A stretch of DNA of 47,220 nt, from the NCBI GenBank assembly GCA_017889585.1, contig JAGFZX010000023.1, positions 1 to 47,220 on the forward strand. Reading direction: 5' to 3'. This document shows positions 7,760 to 16,326 of this stretch, piece by piece. The first letter of the stretch is position 1, and each line of letters starts with the position of its first letter. Source of the stretch: Bacillota bacterium (GTDB taxonomy: Bacteria; Bacillota; Negativicutes; DSM-13327). Under the pieces are notes generated by a model, which was not told the DNA's origin, ran no database searches, and saw only the letters and a list, made by a program, of their open reading frames with translations. A program made the translations under genes and the position numbers.

Positions 7760-8155
7760 ATGAATATGGCTGATGTAATTCAAGGTGCTGATTGGAAGAC
7801 TGAAAAACATGCTCCAGTGATTGAAGCGCCAGAAAAAGTTAAGACAGGGGAATGTTTTTCAGTAGATTTATGTGTAGGTAAAGAAATTGCTCACCCTAAT
7901 ACTACTGAACATAATATTCGTTGGATTAAATTATATTTTAAACCTGAAAATAGTAAGTTTGTATATGAAATCGGTTCGTATGAGTTTAGTGTGCATGGTG
8001 ATTCTGTTGAAGGTGCTAATAAAGGACCCGCATATACTGAGCCTGTAGCCAAGGCAGTCTTAAAGCTAAAAAGCTCAGGTACATTATTAGCTACATCCTA
8101 TTGTAATATCCATGGTTTATGGGAAAGCTCGAAGGCCATTACTGTCCAGGACTAA
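7760..8155 (+). CDS. sor: Superoxide reductase (neelaredoxin / desulfoferrodoxin type)
   Basis: This cytoplasmic non-haem iron enzyme reduces superoxide to hydrogen peroxide without making oxygen, a typical defence of strict anaerobes. The five iron ligands are visible: His17 (EKHAPVI), His45 and His51 (HPNTTEH), Cys115 and His118 (SYCNIHGLW). Glu15 and Lys16 form the catalytic EKH motif. There is no N-terminal desulforedoxin Cys4 domain, so this is the one-iron class. AGGAGG precedes the ATG. It is monocistronic and ends in a very strong bidirectional terminator. No rubredoxin gene is adjacent, so the electron donor must be encoded elsewhere. Confidence 0.95.
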   Translation: MNMADVIQGADWKTEKHAPVIEAPEKVKTGECFSVDLCVGKEIAHPNTTEHNIRWIKLYFKPENSKFVYEIGSYEFSVHGDSVEGANKGPAYTEPVAKAVLKLKSSGTLLATSYCNIHGLWESSKAITVQD

Positions 8156-8156
8156 A

Positions 8157-8218
8157 GCTGAATAAATAGAAGAAACTGCCCCTTATTAGTAAAGGGCAGT
8201 TTCTTCTATTTATTCGGC
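8157..8218. terminator. Bidirectional terminator with a 25-bp stem
   Basis: GCTGAATAAATAGAAGAAAC plus TGCCC at 8157-8181 pairs with 8194-8218 almost perfectly across a 12-base loop. It separates the convergent superoxide reductase and SPOCS-domain genes. Confidence 0.88.
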
Positions 8219-8229
8219 AATAAAGGTGG

Positions 8230-8847
8230 TTATACATGGTCAATTTTGCATCCGCATATTGAACAAGACGCATTTGCACTAGGTTCAGTATTACAATTTT
8301 CTAATGTTTGTGGCAGGTGAAAGTCAATAGAATCACTGTGGAAATCAATGGGCTGAATGGGAGTAGTAAGATTTGGCTGTGCAGCTGTACTGGTAGATGG
8401 AGGAGGTATTTTACATAATAAAGTGAGGCGTGGTTCAGAACAATGAGCATTTACAGTTCTGCATGATTTTGTAAGCCTGAGTAAAGAAATTTTTATTACT
8501 ATTAATTTATTAATACATTTGGGGGTAAGCATTTTAAATTCTTGGTGCTTAATAGAAGCATTTAATTGAGCATCCATACTTGCACGTGCACACCAGTGAT
8601 CCATTAGACCGATGAATGGTGTTTCATATGAGATAAAATGTACTGTTTGCAAGCAGTCAGGTTTAGATGAGACCATTTCTACACAAATAAGTACATGACC
8701 AGAAAAGCTAATCTGCTTATCTATTACGATTGCGTTCTCAATTATTGGAGTAGAGGTCACGCGAAGTATAAAATCAATATCAGGTATGTATTCTGGTATA
8801 GTCAGGATGCCATTTACCGCAACTTGCATGGATTTTCTACATTCCAT
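8230..8847 (-). CDS. SPOCS (DUF3794)-domain protein, spore-associated
   Basis: Residues 5-120 resemble the SPOCS/DUF3794 domain found in SipL and SpoVID-type spore morphogenetic proteins. The hallmark is the pattern VNGILTIPEYIPDIDFIL RV, with FSGHVLICVEMV, VHFISYETPFIGLMD and a VIKISLLRL end strand. The C-terminal third is low-complexity (Pro/Thr/Ser-rich) and ends with CSICGCKIDHV, a small Cys motif. The length of 205 is short and there is a single domain. TGGAATGTAG has AGGAGG just before the ATG at 8847. A role in attaching coat proteins during sporulation is inferred from the family; the partner is unknown. Confidence 0.8.
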   Translation of the reverse strand: MECRKSMQVAVNGILTIPEYIPDIDFILRVTSTPIIENAIVIDKQISFSGHVLICVEMVSSKPDCLQTVHFISYETPFIGLMDHWCARASMDAQLNASIKHQEFKMLTPKCINKLIVIKISLLRLTKSCRTVNAHCSEPRLTLLCKIPPPSTSTAAQPNLTTPIQPIDFHSDSIDFHLPQTLENCNTEPSANASCSICGCKIDHV

Positions 8848-9089
8848 ATATACTCCTCCTTGATTATTGTCGAATTATAAATTTATATAATTTTTTATAA
8901 AATAAAAAATTAAGTATTGAATTCCATATAGTATATAACTATATTATAAACTGTGTTACTCAGATAGGATTTTTTCTAAGAATATATTTGGAGTCAAAAT
9001 TTTTCCCAAAAACTTCAATGTATGTTATTGATTAATTAGAGGCAATATAGAATCAGAACCAAAAAAAAATTGAATGGAGGTCTTGCGTT

Positions 9090-9290
9090 ATGTCAAGGAG
9101 TAAAAAACCTGTAAATCCTGCCGCGCAAAAAGCTCTAGATCAATTAAAGGAAGAAACAGCAGCTGAGATTGGGTTGAAAGACTACAAGAACACCTATAAA
9201 GGTGCGTTAAGTTCTGCTGATAACGGCCGAGTGGGCGGCCAAATGGTTCGCAAAATGATTCAAGCCCAAGAAAATCAATTTAGTAAGTAA
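9090..9290 (+). CDS. Alpha/beta-type small acid-soluble spore protein
   Basis: SASPs coat spore DNA, protect it from UV and heat, and are degraded on germination by the protease GPR. The 66-residue protein begins MSRSKKPVNPAAQKALDQLK and carries EETAAEIGL at about 21-29, the GPR-type cleavage region. Next is LKDYKNTYKGALSSADNGRVGG, with the conserved GxVGGxMV DNA-binding motif, continuing MVRKMIQAQE. A strong TGGAGG ribosome site precedes the ATG. It is a single gene with its own terminator. It is direct evidence that the organism forms endospores. Confidence 0.95.
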   Translation: MSRSKKPVNPAAQKALDQLKEETAAEIGLKDYKNTYKGALSSADNGRVGGQMVRKMIQAQENQFSK

Positions 9291-9306
9291 CGAAATAATA
9301 GCAGAA

Positions 9307-9340
9307 AAATATAAGCAGGATTTTATCCTGCTTATATTTT
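9307..9340 (+). terminator. Terminator after the SASP gene
   Basis: AAATATAAGCAGGAT and ATCCTGCTTATATTT form a perfect 14-15 bp stem with a two-base loop and a T tail. A partial echo, AATAAGCAGGATTTTTA, follows at about 9356. Confidence 0.9.
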
Positions 9341-9484
9341 ATGTATTTTTATCCAAATAAGCAGGATTTTTAGCAAAAAGTAGGGAAATATAAATAAACC
9401 TATCGTTAAAAGTAATTATGAATTTACTTAGTCACTAGGTTTATACTAGTTAATATTGTGAAATAATAGTTAGGGGGGAATTAA

Positions 9485-10732
9485 ATGACTTATAGTATTG
9501 CGGCATCACATGCCAAAGGTAAGTGTGCCACAGATAAGATTTTTGGAGCTAATGCTGCTGCTGGCAGAGCTGCGGCCCAATATGGCAGAGATAAAGTAAT
9601 AAATGCCACAATTGGTGCTTTTATGGATGAACATGAGATCTTAGCATGTATACCAACGGTGGAAAAAACTTTTAGGAATTTGCCGATAGACAATATTATC
9701 AGCTATGCTCCAATTGCCGGATCACCTGATTATTTAGAGGCATTTATAAATTTAACTTTTGCTGATCATAAACCTGATGCTTATATTGATGGGGTAGCGA
9801 CAGCTGGTGGTTCAGGTGCGATTCATCATACCATTTGGAACTATTCAGAAATAGGGGATACAGTTTTAACTTCCGATTGGTACTGGGGACCGTATAAAGT
9901 ATTGTGTCAAGATGGTTTGCGCAAATTGGATACATATACGTTATTTGATGAACAACAAAAGTTTAATATTGTTAGTTTTGGTGATAAAGTAAAAGAATTA
10001 TTAGCCAAACAAAATAATTTAATTGTAATTATTAATACACCGGCTCATAATCCTACCGGCTTTAGTTTGACAGATAGTGACTGGGATCAAGTATTGGCTC
10101 TATTTCAAGAGTGTGCTAGGGATACAACAAAACGTATTATTCCATTAATTGATGTTGCCTATATCGATTATGCAGGTGAAAAAAATGCTTGTCGCGCTTT
10201 TCTAAAAAAACTTGGGGGGTTGCCATCGAATATATTACCTATTTTGGCATGTAGTATGTCAAAAGGTTTTACTATGTATGGACAACGTACTGGTATAATG
10301 ATTGGGGTTTCCTCAAGCAAAGAAGTAATTGAAGAATTTAAAAATATAAATCAATATACCAGTCGGGCTACATGGTCAAATATTACCCATAGTGCGATGG
10401 AGTTAATGACCATAATTTATCAGGATAAAGAACTTTTGGCAAAGGTTGAGCAAGAACGTAAGGAATACTATACTTTAATTCGTAACCGTGCAGATATTTT
10501 TATGAGTGAAGCCCAGGAAGTTGGATTACATATGCTACCATATATCGCTGGTTTCTTTCTTACTATCCCAGCGAGTAATCCTGATACAATTTGTGAAAAA
10601 TTGTATCAGGATAATATATTTGCAGTGCCATTGGCAAAAGGTATTAGAATTGCAGTATGTGCCGTGACGGCGGCTAAAATCACGGGGATGGCTGCTAAGA
10701 TAGCTAAAGCTATGCAAGCTGTAGATGAATAA
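9485..10732 (+). CDS. Class I/II aminotransferase, aromatic/aspartate type
   Basis: This is a fold-type I, PLP-dependent aminotransferase of 415 residues. The Schiff-base lysine is Lys260 in SMSKGFTMYGQRTG, Asp223 (IPLIDVAYIDYA) contacts the PLP pyridine nitrogen, and NTPAHNPTG at 184-192 holds the conserved Asn. An Arg268 in GQRTG is in the place of the phosphate-binding Arg. The overall style is closer to bacterial aromatic/AspC enzymes than to MalY. GGGGGG precedes the ATG. It stands alone with no biosynthetic neighbours, so the amino-acid substrate is open. Transamination of aromatic amino acids is plausible given aroF-tyrA elsewhere in the window, but not shown. Confidence 0.88.
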   Translation: MTYSIAASHAKGKCATDKIFGANAAAGRAAAQYGRDKVINATIGAFMDEHEILACIPTVEKTFRNLPIDNIISYAPIAGSPDYLEAFINLTFADHKPDAYIDGVATAGGSGAIHHTIWNYSEIGDTVLTSDWYWGPYKVLCQDGLRKLDTYTLFDEQQKFNIVSFGDKVKELLAKQNNLIVIINTPAHNPTGFSLTDSDWDQVLALFQECARDTTKRIIPLIDVAYIDYAGEKNACRAFLKKLGGLPSNILPILACSMSKGFTMYGQRTGIMIGVSSSKEVIEEFKNINQYTSRATWSNITHSAMELMTIIYQDKELLAKVEQERKEYYTLIRNRADIFMSEAQEVGLHMLPYIAGFFLTIPASNPDTICEKLYQDNIFAVPLAKGIRIAVCAVTAAKITGMAAKIAKAMQAVDE

Positions 10733-10816
10733 ATCGTAACATATAATAAGCTGGTATGTGTATAATGATTGATTATAATATTAAGGGAGATACTATAATC
10801 AAAGGAGGAGATGAAA

Positions 10817-10999
10817 TTGGGCTGTCAACATAATAATTGGCTTGATGACACTACTATGGAATTCCCTCGATTTGGTTTTTGGATTATACATGTAATTAGC
10901 TGTATCATAATTTTTGCTCTGGGTATGAAATTTGCACTTCGGCGTGTACCACTCCCTTTTGTAGCGTACCGTCTGCTCAGCAGGATGATGCGCAAATGA
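10817..10999 (+). CDS. Small single-pass membrane protein (60 aa)
   Basis: This is an unrecognised protein. A TTG at 10817 is preferred because AAAGGAGG ends 9 bases before it; the ATG at 10811 is only two bases from the same site. One transmembrane helix is visible at about 22-38 (FWIIHVISCIIIFALGM). It is followed by a strongly basic tail with KFALRRVP and LLSRMMRK, giving a predicted cytoplasmic C terminus. Its stop codon lies at the base of a 19-bp hairpin. Confidence 0.6.
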   Translation: MGCQHNNWLDDTTMEFPRFGFWIIHVISCIIIFALGMKFALRRVPLPFVAYRLLSRMMRK

Positions 11000-11040
11000 C
11001 ATCAAAGAAGAGTGAACCATTGTTCACTCTTCTTTGATGT
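10999..11040. terminator. Palindromic hairpin after the 60-aa gene
   Basis: ACATCAAAGAAGAGTGAAC and its exact reverse complement are separated by 4 bases. The T tail is weak, so it is likely a terminator or RNA-stabilising stem. Confidence 0.75.
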
Positions 11041-11235
11041 AGTTATTGTGTTATTTGAAAATTTTAATCATTATTAAAAATCTAACTTCATTGGAACTGT
11101 ATATATATTATTGTTTTATTGAGCTATTGGTGTTATAGTATTTTTGGACTATACATAATGAAACTTGTGTATTAGAGTATGCTCAAAAATATATTCTAAT
11201 ATAGCTTGCTAATAATTAAAAATGGGGGATAGAAC

Positions 11236-11862
11236 ATGTTCGGTTTAAAACCAAAAGAAGATGAGTTTTTTAAATTATTTGTAGATAGTAGTAATGTATT
11301 ACGACAGGGAGCCTATTTGCTTAAAGATGTTATGGATAACTACATCCGACTTGAGGAAAAGATGGAAGAAATTTCAAAAATAGAACATCAAGCTGATGAT
11401 ATTAATGATGCAATAATTGATAAACTTAATCAGACGTTTATCACACCCCTTGATCGTGAAGACATTTATTCCTTGGCAACTATGCTGGATGATGTAGTGG
11501 ATTTTCAGCAAGGTATAATGCAGCGAATGGTGCTCTATAAGGCTGGTAAACCGACATCAGGTGCAGCTGAGCTAGCTGGTCTCTTGGCTGAGTGTACAGA
11601 AGAAATGGTGCTAGCTTTTGCTCTACTTAAGAATATTAAGGGCAATCAACACAAAATACTTGATCATACCCATAAGATTGGTGCACTAGAAAGTCAAGGC
11701 GATAATATTTATCGTCGTGAAGTAGCATTACTGTTTGAGACATGCCCAGATCCAATAGAAATTATAAAATGGAAAGAAATACTGGAATATATGGAAAACG
11801 CCCTTGATCACTGTGAAAGTATTGGAGACTTATTACGAGGCGTGGTTATGAAATATGCCTGA
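11236..11862 (+). CDS. DUF47 (PhoU-like) phosphate transport regulator
   Basis: This cytoplasmic helical protein of the DUF47/PhoU-like family is usually encoded next to a PiT phosphate transporter and thought to modulate it. Its 208 residues are nearly all helix, with the acidic repeats typical of the family: EEISKIEHQADDINDAI at about 45-61 and HKIGALESQGDNIYRR at about 146-161. The D-R-E-D-I motif of the metal-binding region is LDREDIYSLA near residue 73. GGGGG precedes the ATG. The last 8 bases overlap the start of the transporter gene, which implies translational coupling. Confidence 0.93.
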   Translation: MFGLKPKEDEFFKLFVDSSNVLRQGAYLLKDVMDNYIRLEEKMEEISKIEHQADDINDAIIDKLNQTFITPLDREDIYSLATMLDDVVDFQQGIMQRMVLYKAGKPTSGAAELAGLLAECTEEMVLAFALLKNIKGNQHKILDHTHKIGALESQGDNIYRREVALLFETCPDPIEIIKWKEILEYMENALDHCESIGDLLRGVVMKYA

Positions 11863-12844
11863 TACATTAATTATTGTTGTTGTTGTATTAGCATTAGCAT
11901 TTGATTATATTAATGGTTTTCATGATACTGCTAATGCTATAGCTACTTCGGTGTCCACTCGGGCGTTGACACCAAAGTTTGCAGTATGGATGGCTGCAGG
12001 GCTTAACTTTCTTGGTGCTATGTATAGTACAGGAGTGGCCAAGACCATTGGTGGCGATATTGTTACATCTGCCCAAATGGTTAATGAACCCATTATTATG
12101 GCTGCTATGATTGGCGCAATATTTTGGAATTTGCTCACTTGGTGGATGGGTATCCCAAGCAGCTCATCTCATGCATTAGTAGGTGGGGTGGTAGGGGCTG
12201 TTTTAGTTGCTAAAGGTTATGAGGCTTTAAAAATAGCAGGTATATTAAAAATAGTTGCCGCCCTTATTGGGTCGCCACTTGTAGCTATGGGTATAGGTTT
12301 TCTTATTATGTCAGTTTTATTTTGGATATTTGGTAACAAGTCGCCTGGTCGAATTAATCCTAAATTTAAACGATTACAAATTGTGACAGCAGCGATGATG
12401 GCCTTTTCTCATGGTTCTAATGATGCCCAGAAGGCCATGGGAATTATTACATTAACTTTGGTAAGTACAGGCTATTTGACAACGCTGGAAGTTCCTATAT
12501 GGGTTAAAATATCGGCAGCTACAGCCATGGGGCTAGGTACAGCAGCTGGTGGATGGCGTATTATCCGCACAATGGGCAGTAAGATATTTAAGTTAGAGGC
12601 TATTAGTGGCTTTGCGGCAGATCTTAATTCATCACTCGTTATTTTTGGTGCGACACTATTACATTTGCCGGTAAGTACTACTCATGTTGTTTCAGGTTCA
12701 ATTATGGGGGTAGGTACTGCTAAGCGCCTTAGTGCTGTTCGATGGGGCACAGCACAACAGATGTTGATGGCTTGGGTGTTAACTATTCCATGTACAGCAG
12801 CTGTCAGTGCTCTGTCGTATAAAATAATTGCTTTATTTTTGTAA
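11855..12844 (+). CDS. pit: Inorganic phosphate transporter, PiT family
   Basis: This low-affinity phosphate (metal-phosphate):cation symporter lies in the inner membrane. It has 329 residues and about 10 transmembrane helices. The two inverted signature repeats are both present: FDYINGFHDTANAIATSVST at about 17-36 and AAMMAFSHGSNDAQKAMGII at about 178-197. GIPSSSSHALVGG and LPVSTTHVVSGSIMGVG are the paired re-entrant loops. The start overlaps the DUF47 gene by 8 bases, so the two form an operon ending at the terminator at 12882. Confidence 0.95.
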   Translation: MPDTLIIVVVVLALAFDYINGFHDTANAIATSVSTRALTPKFAVWMAAGLNFLGAMYSTGVAKTIGGDIVTSAQMVNEPIIMAAMIGAIFWNLLTWWMGIPSSSSHALVGGVVGAVLVAKGYEALKIAGILKIVAALIGSPLVAMGIGFLIMSVLFWIFGNKSPGRINPKFKRLQIVTAAMMAFSHGSNDAQKAMGIITLTLVSTGYLTTLEVPIWVKISAATAMGLGTAAGGWRIIRTMGSKIFKLEAISGFAADLNSSLVIFGATLLHLPVSTTHVVSGSIMGVGTAKRLSAVRWGTAQQMLMAWVLTIPCTAAVSALSYKIIALFL

Positions 12845-12881
12845 GATCATAATATATATTACTACATAAAATAATAATGAG

Positions 12882-12920
12882 CGGCAAATATGCATTTATG
12901 CTTATTTGCCGTAATTTTTG
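12882..12920 (+). terminator. Terminator after the phosphate transporter operon
   Basis: CGGCAAATA and TATTTGCCG form the outer stem, with an inner GCA/TGC extension and a TAATTTTT tail. Confidence 0.8.
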
Positions 12921-13062
12921 GTACAAGAGTCAGAGTAGTTTGCGTATTTAGACATTTTAGTATTATTATGAGAATAAAGTATAAATATTTAGCGTAAATA
13001 GCAGTATCCTATTTTGTGGAAAGTTTGAGTAGTGTAAAAAAGTATATGCAGGAGGCATTTAA

Positions 13063-14721
13063 ATGAAAAAGCCTATTACTGTTTATTTTACAAATGGAGA
13101 GTCCTGTCAATACGATGTAGGTATGACTTTATTACAAATCAGTAAAAACATGCAAAATTTGCATTCTGCGCCAATTGTTGCTGCGAAAGTAAACAATGAA
13201 ATTAAGGATTTACAGTTTAGTGTGAATTTTGATTGTACTGTGGAGTTTTTAGATTTGCATACTGAATCTGGTATAAAAGTTTATCAACGGAGCCTGGTCT
13301 TTGTAATGATTGCTGCAGTCCAAGAACTGTTTCCCCAGGGGAAAGTGACAGTCGAACATTCTTTGAGCAAGGGGCTGTATTGTGAGCTGTATATAGGCGA
13401 GCCAATTACTCTAGGCCATCTGAAGGCTTTGGAAATGCATATGCGACAAATTGTAGATGAGAATCGTCCGATAACGATGAAAAGTGTACCTATTGCTGAA
13501 GCTATTGCATTGTTTAAGATTGCTAATCAAGTTGAGAAGGTGAAACATTTAGAGCAACTAAAACGCGAGCGGGTTAGAATTTACTATTGTGGCCATAGCT
13601 ATGGTTATTTTTATGGCACCATGACACCTAATACAGGTAATTTAAAAGTGTTTAACTTAAAACAACATGCATCTGGTTTTATTTTGTGCTTTCCAGAAAA
13701 AGAATACCCTGATCGATTGCCAGAGTTTATACCTCAACCAAAACTATCGGAAATTTTTTTAGAGGCTGAACGTTGGGGGGGAATCTTACAGTGTGGTTAT
13801 GTGGCAACATTGAATGAATATGTGCAGAATGATAAGGTTAATGATATTATCAGAATCGCTGAGGCGTTACATGAGAAAAAAATAGCTCAAATTGCAGATT
13901 TTGTATTTCAAAATAAAGACGTGAGGGTTATTTTGGTAGCTGGACCTTCATCATCAGGTAAGACAACGTTTGCAGATCGGCTGACTGTACAACTCAAGGT
14001 AAATGGTTTGCGTCCAGTTCCTTTATCCTTGGATGATTATTTTATTGACCGTGCTCAGACGCCTAGAGATGAGAACGGTGACTATGATTTTGAAGCCATT
14101 GAGGCTATTGATCTACAGCTATTTAATGAACATTTACGTAGAATATTAAATGGTGAGGCAGTGGAAGTTCCATCTTATAATTTTATGACAGGTGAGCGGG
14201 AATATCGCGGGCATGTCATTCAGATTGATAAAACAGAGCCGCTGATTATCGAGGGAATTCACGGTCTTAATGAAAGATTGAGTAGTGCTGTACCCCGAGA
14301 ACATAAAGTCAAAATATATATTAGTGCTTTAACTCAATTATCAATTGATAATCATAATCGTATTCCAACTACAGATACCAGGCTAATTCGAAGAATTGTT
14401 AGAGATAATCAGTTTAGATCCCATGACGCTCTCAAAACATTAAGTATGTGGTCATCAGTACGGCGAGGTGAAGAACGTAATATTTTTCCTTTTCAGGAAG
14501 ATGCAGATATTATGTTTAACTCAGCACTTATTTATGAACTGGGTGTATTGAAAAAATATGCGGAACCATTATTAGCCCAAATTACATCTGCCCAGGTAGA
14601 GTATGTAGAGGCCAAACGATTATTGAACTTTTTAACATATTTTGAGAGTATTGACGATGCTGAGATTCCCCTTAATTCTATTTTGCGCGAATTTATTGGA
14701 TCTTCATGCTTTTATCGGTAA
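13063..14721 (+). CDS. TGS-domain nucleoside (uridine) kinase-like protein
   Basis: This is a cytoplasmic protein of 552 residues built like the large Firmicutes uridine-kinase-like proteins. A TGS/ThrRS-N-like segment occupies residues 1-65, and an editing-like second domain about 70-250 contains the HSYGYFYG motif. The P-loop kinase domain runs from about 285. Walker A is AGPSSSGKTTFADRL near 293-307. SLDDYFIDRAQTPRDENGDYDFE is the nucleoside-binding motif of uridine kinase/phosphoribulokinase, and IIEGIHGLN is Walker B. Family members are annotated nucleoside kinase, but the substrate of this fused form has not been settled to my knowledge. AGGAGG precedes the ATG. It is a single gene ending at a shared terminator. 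Confidence 0.88.
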   Translation: MKKPITVYFTNGESCQYDVGMTLLQISKNMQNLHSAPIVAAKVNNEIKDLQFSVNFDCTVEFLDLHTESGIKVYQRSLVFVMIAAVQELFPQGKVTVEHSLSKGLYCELYIGEPITLGHLKALEMHMRQIVDENRPITMKSVPIAEAIALFKIANQVEKVKHLEQLKRERVRIYYCGHSYGYFYGTMTPNTGNLKVFNLKQHASGFILCFPEKEYPDRLPEFIPQPKLSEIFLEAERWGGILQCGYVATLNEYVQNDKVNDIIRIAEALHEKKIAQIADFVFQNKDVRVILVAGPSSSGKTTFADRLTVQLKVNGLRPVPLSLDDYFIDRAQTPRDENGDYDFEAIEAIDLQLFNEHLRRILNGEAVEVPSYNFMTGEREYRGHVIQIDKTEPLIIEGIHGLNERLSSAVPREHKVKIYISALTQLSIDNHNRIPTTDTRLIRRIVRDNQFRSHDALKTLSMWSSVRRGEERNIFPFQEDADIMFNSALIYELGVLKKYAEPLLAQITSAQVEYVEAKRLLNFLTYFESIDDAEIPLNSILREFIGSSCFYR

Positions 14722-14722
14722 C

Positions 14723-14755
14723 AAAAAAGCCCTAACCGTTAGGTTAGGGCTTTAA
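14723..14755. terminator. Bidirectional terminator, kinase gene / oadA
   Basis: AAAGCCCTAACC and GGTTAGGGCTTT form a perfect stem across GTTA, with an A run on the left and a T-rich right side. It separates convergent genes. Confidence 0.9.
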
Positions 14756-14763
14756 TTTATATC

Positions 14764-16116
14764 TTAACGATTTTTTGCAAAGAATTTTAAAGCAACTTCA
14801 GGGAATAAAGCGTATGATAATACATCTTCAACAGATGCGTTAGGATAGCCTTTTTCTGCAAGTTGTTTAGTCAGAAGTTCCATTTGAGGTGCAATATCAT
14901 CAGCTGGACGGTAGTCGATAATTTTTTCATCGCCAATGATTTTTTCACGAACAGACTCATCAACTGGCATAGGAGTCTTACCATATTTACCACGGGCCAA
15001 GTCTTTGATTTCACGTGGTACCATTTTGTAGCGCTCGCCGAGCATTACATTGAAGGTTGCCATTGAACCAACAATTTGGCTGGTAGGAGTAACGAGTGGA
15101 GGATAACCAAGTTCAGCACGTACGCGAGGCATTTCTTCCAGCAATTCTTGATATTTTTCTTCGATACCTTGTTCTTTAAGTTGGTTGAACAAGTTGGACA
15201 ACATACCACCAGGAATTTGGAAATCAAGAACATTCGTATCAACATCAAAATTAGTTTTGAGATTGAAATCGGCTGCCAAACTCTTCTTAACATTGGCAAA
15301 GTGAAGAACTGCGTCTTTAAGCATGTGGCGATCAAGACCAGTGTCATATTCAGTGCCTTCTAAAGCCGCAATCATAGTTTCGGTACAAGGCTGGGAAGTA
15401 CCAAGAGCGAATGGTGACAATGCACAATCAACCACATCTACGCCAGCCTCAATGGCTTTTAAATAGGTCATTGAGCCCATACCGCTTGTATAGTGAGTGT
15501 GAAGTTGAATAGGTACACCTACTTTAGGGTCTGCTTTCAAAGCTTTTACCAAGTCATAAGCAACATAAGGTCTAAGTAGACCAGACATATCTTTAATACA
15601 GATTGAATCAGCACCGCGCTCCACTAATTGACGAGCTAATGTGATATAGCTTTCAACTGTGTGGTAAGGGCTGATCGTATATACGCATACGCCTTGTACA
15701 TGAGCGCCTGATTCTTTTGCAGCTTTCATAGCTACTTCAAGATTGCGCACATCATTCAGCGCATCAAATACACGAATAACACCAATACCATTTTCAACCA
15801 TTTTTTTGACAAAAGCAGTCACTACATCATCAGCATAGTGATTATAACCAAGGATATTTTGACCTCTAAGTAGCATAGAAATAGGAGTTTTTAAATGACT
15901 TTTCAGAGTGCGCAGACGCTCCCAAGGATCTTCGTCTAAGAAACGTAAGCAACTATCAAATGTAGCTCCGCCCCAAGCTTCTATGGCAAAATAGCCAACT
16001 TTATCAAGCTGCTCCAACATAGGTAACATATCAGTCATACGCATCCGAGTGGCAGCTAGTGATTGGTGACCATCCCGTAAAACTGTTTCCATTATTTGTA
16101 CTGGTTTTTTAGACAT
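14764..16116 (-). CDS. oadA: Oxaloacetate decarboxylase / carboxyltransferase alpha (5S) subunit
   Basis: This is a carboxyltransferase subunit of biotin-dependent systems (oxaloacetate decarboxylase, methylmalonyl-CoA carboxytransferase 5S, pyruvate carboxylase B). It moves CO2 between a 2-oxoacid and biotin. The DRE-TIM barrel starts VQIMETVLRDGHQSL, with metal ligand Asp15. Lys175 in CIKDMSGL is the residue carboxylated in the family, and His206/His208 (LHTHYTSG) complete the metal site. The conserved C-terminal PYC/OADA domain is present, but the protein ends at residue 450 with no biotinyl AMKM domain. The carrier must therefore be a separate protein, as in propionate-forming Negativicutes. 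No gamma or beta subunit lies nearby, so which complex it serves is open. Confidence 0.9.
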   Translation of the reverse strand: MSKKPVQIMETVLRDGHQSLAATRMRMTDMLPMLEQLDKVGYFAIEAWGGATFDSCLRFLDEDPWERLRTLKSHLKTPISMLLRGQNILGYNHYADDVVTAFVKKMVENGIGVIRVFDALNDVRNLEVAMKAAKESGAHVQGVCVYTISPYHTVESYITLARQLVERGADSICIKDMSGLLRPYVAYDLVKALKADPKVGVPIQLHTHYTSGMGSMTYLKAIEAGVDVVDCALSPFALGTSQPCTETMIAALEGTEYDTGLDRHMLKDAVLHFANVKKSLAADFNLKTNFDVDTNVLDFQIPGGMLSNLFNQLKEQGIEEKYQELLEEMPRVRAELGYPPLVTPTSQIVGSMATFNVMLGERYKMVPREIKDLARGKYGKTPMPVDESVREKIIGDEKIIDYRPADDIAPQMELLTKQLAEKGYPNASVEDVLSYALFPEVALKFFAKNR

Positions 16117-16326
16117 AAATATCCCCCTTTTTGTTTTGAACCTTGATTCTGATCAAACCATATTATATTATTATAATTTGCTCAGTATCACTTAGTTAAA
16201 TATGTAACAATCTCTGCATTTACAATTTTAACGTATTTAAATTGCTTTTACTAGTCTTTTATTAACAATTTTAATAAAAAAAATAATATTATTTTGTATA
16301 CAGATTGAGAATATTGTAATAATTTG

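Noticed and set aside
9305..9375. Repeated AATAAGCAGGATTTT around the SASP terminator, considered as a tandem repeat or regulatory site
   Set aside because: Only one full hairpin plus a single partial echo; most simply a local duplication of one terminator arm.
15045..15363. Open frames on both strands inside oadA
   Set aside because: They overlap the conserved barrel and PYC/OADA region in other frames and have no start signals.
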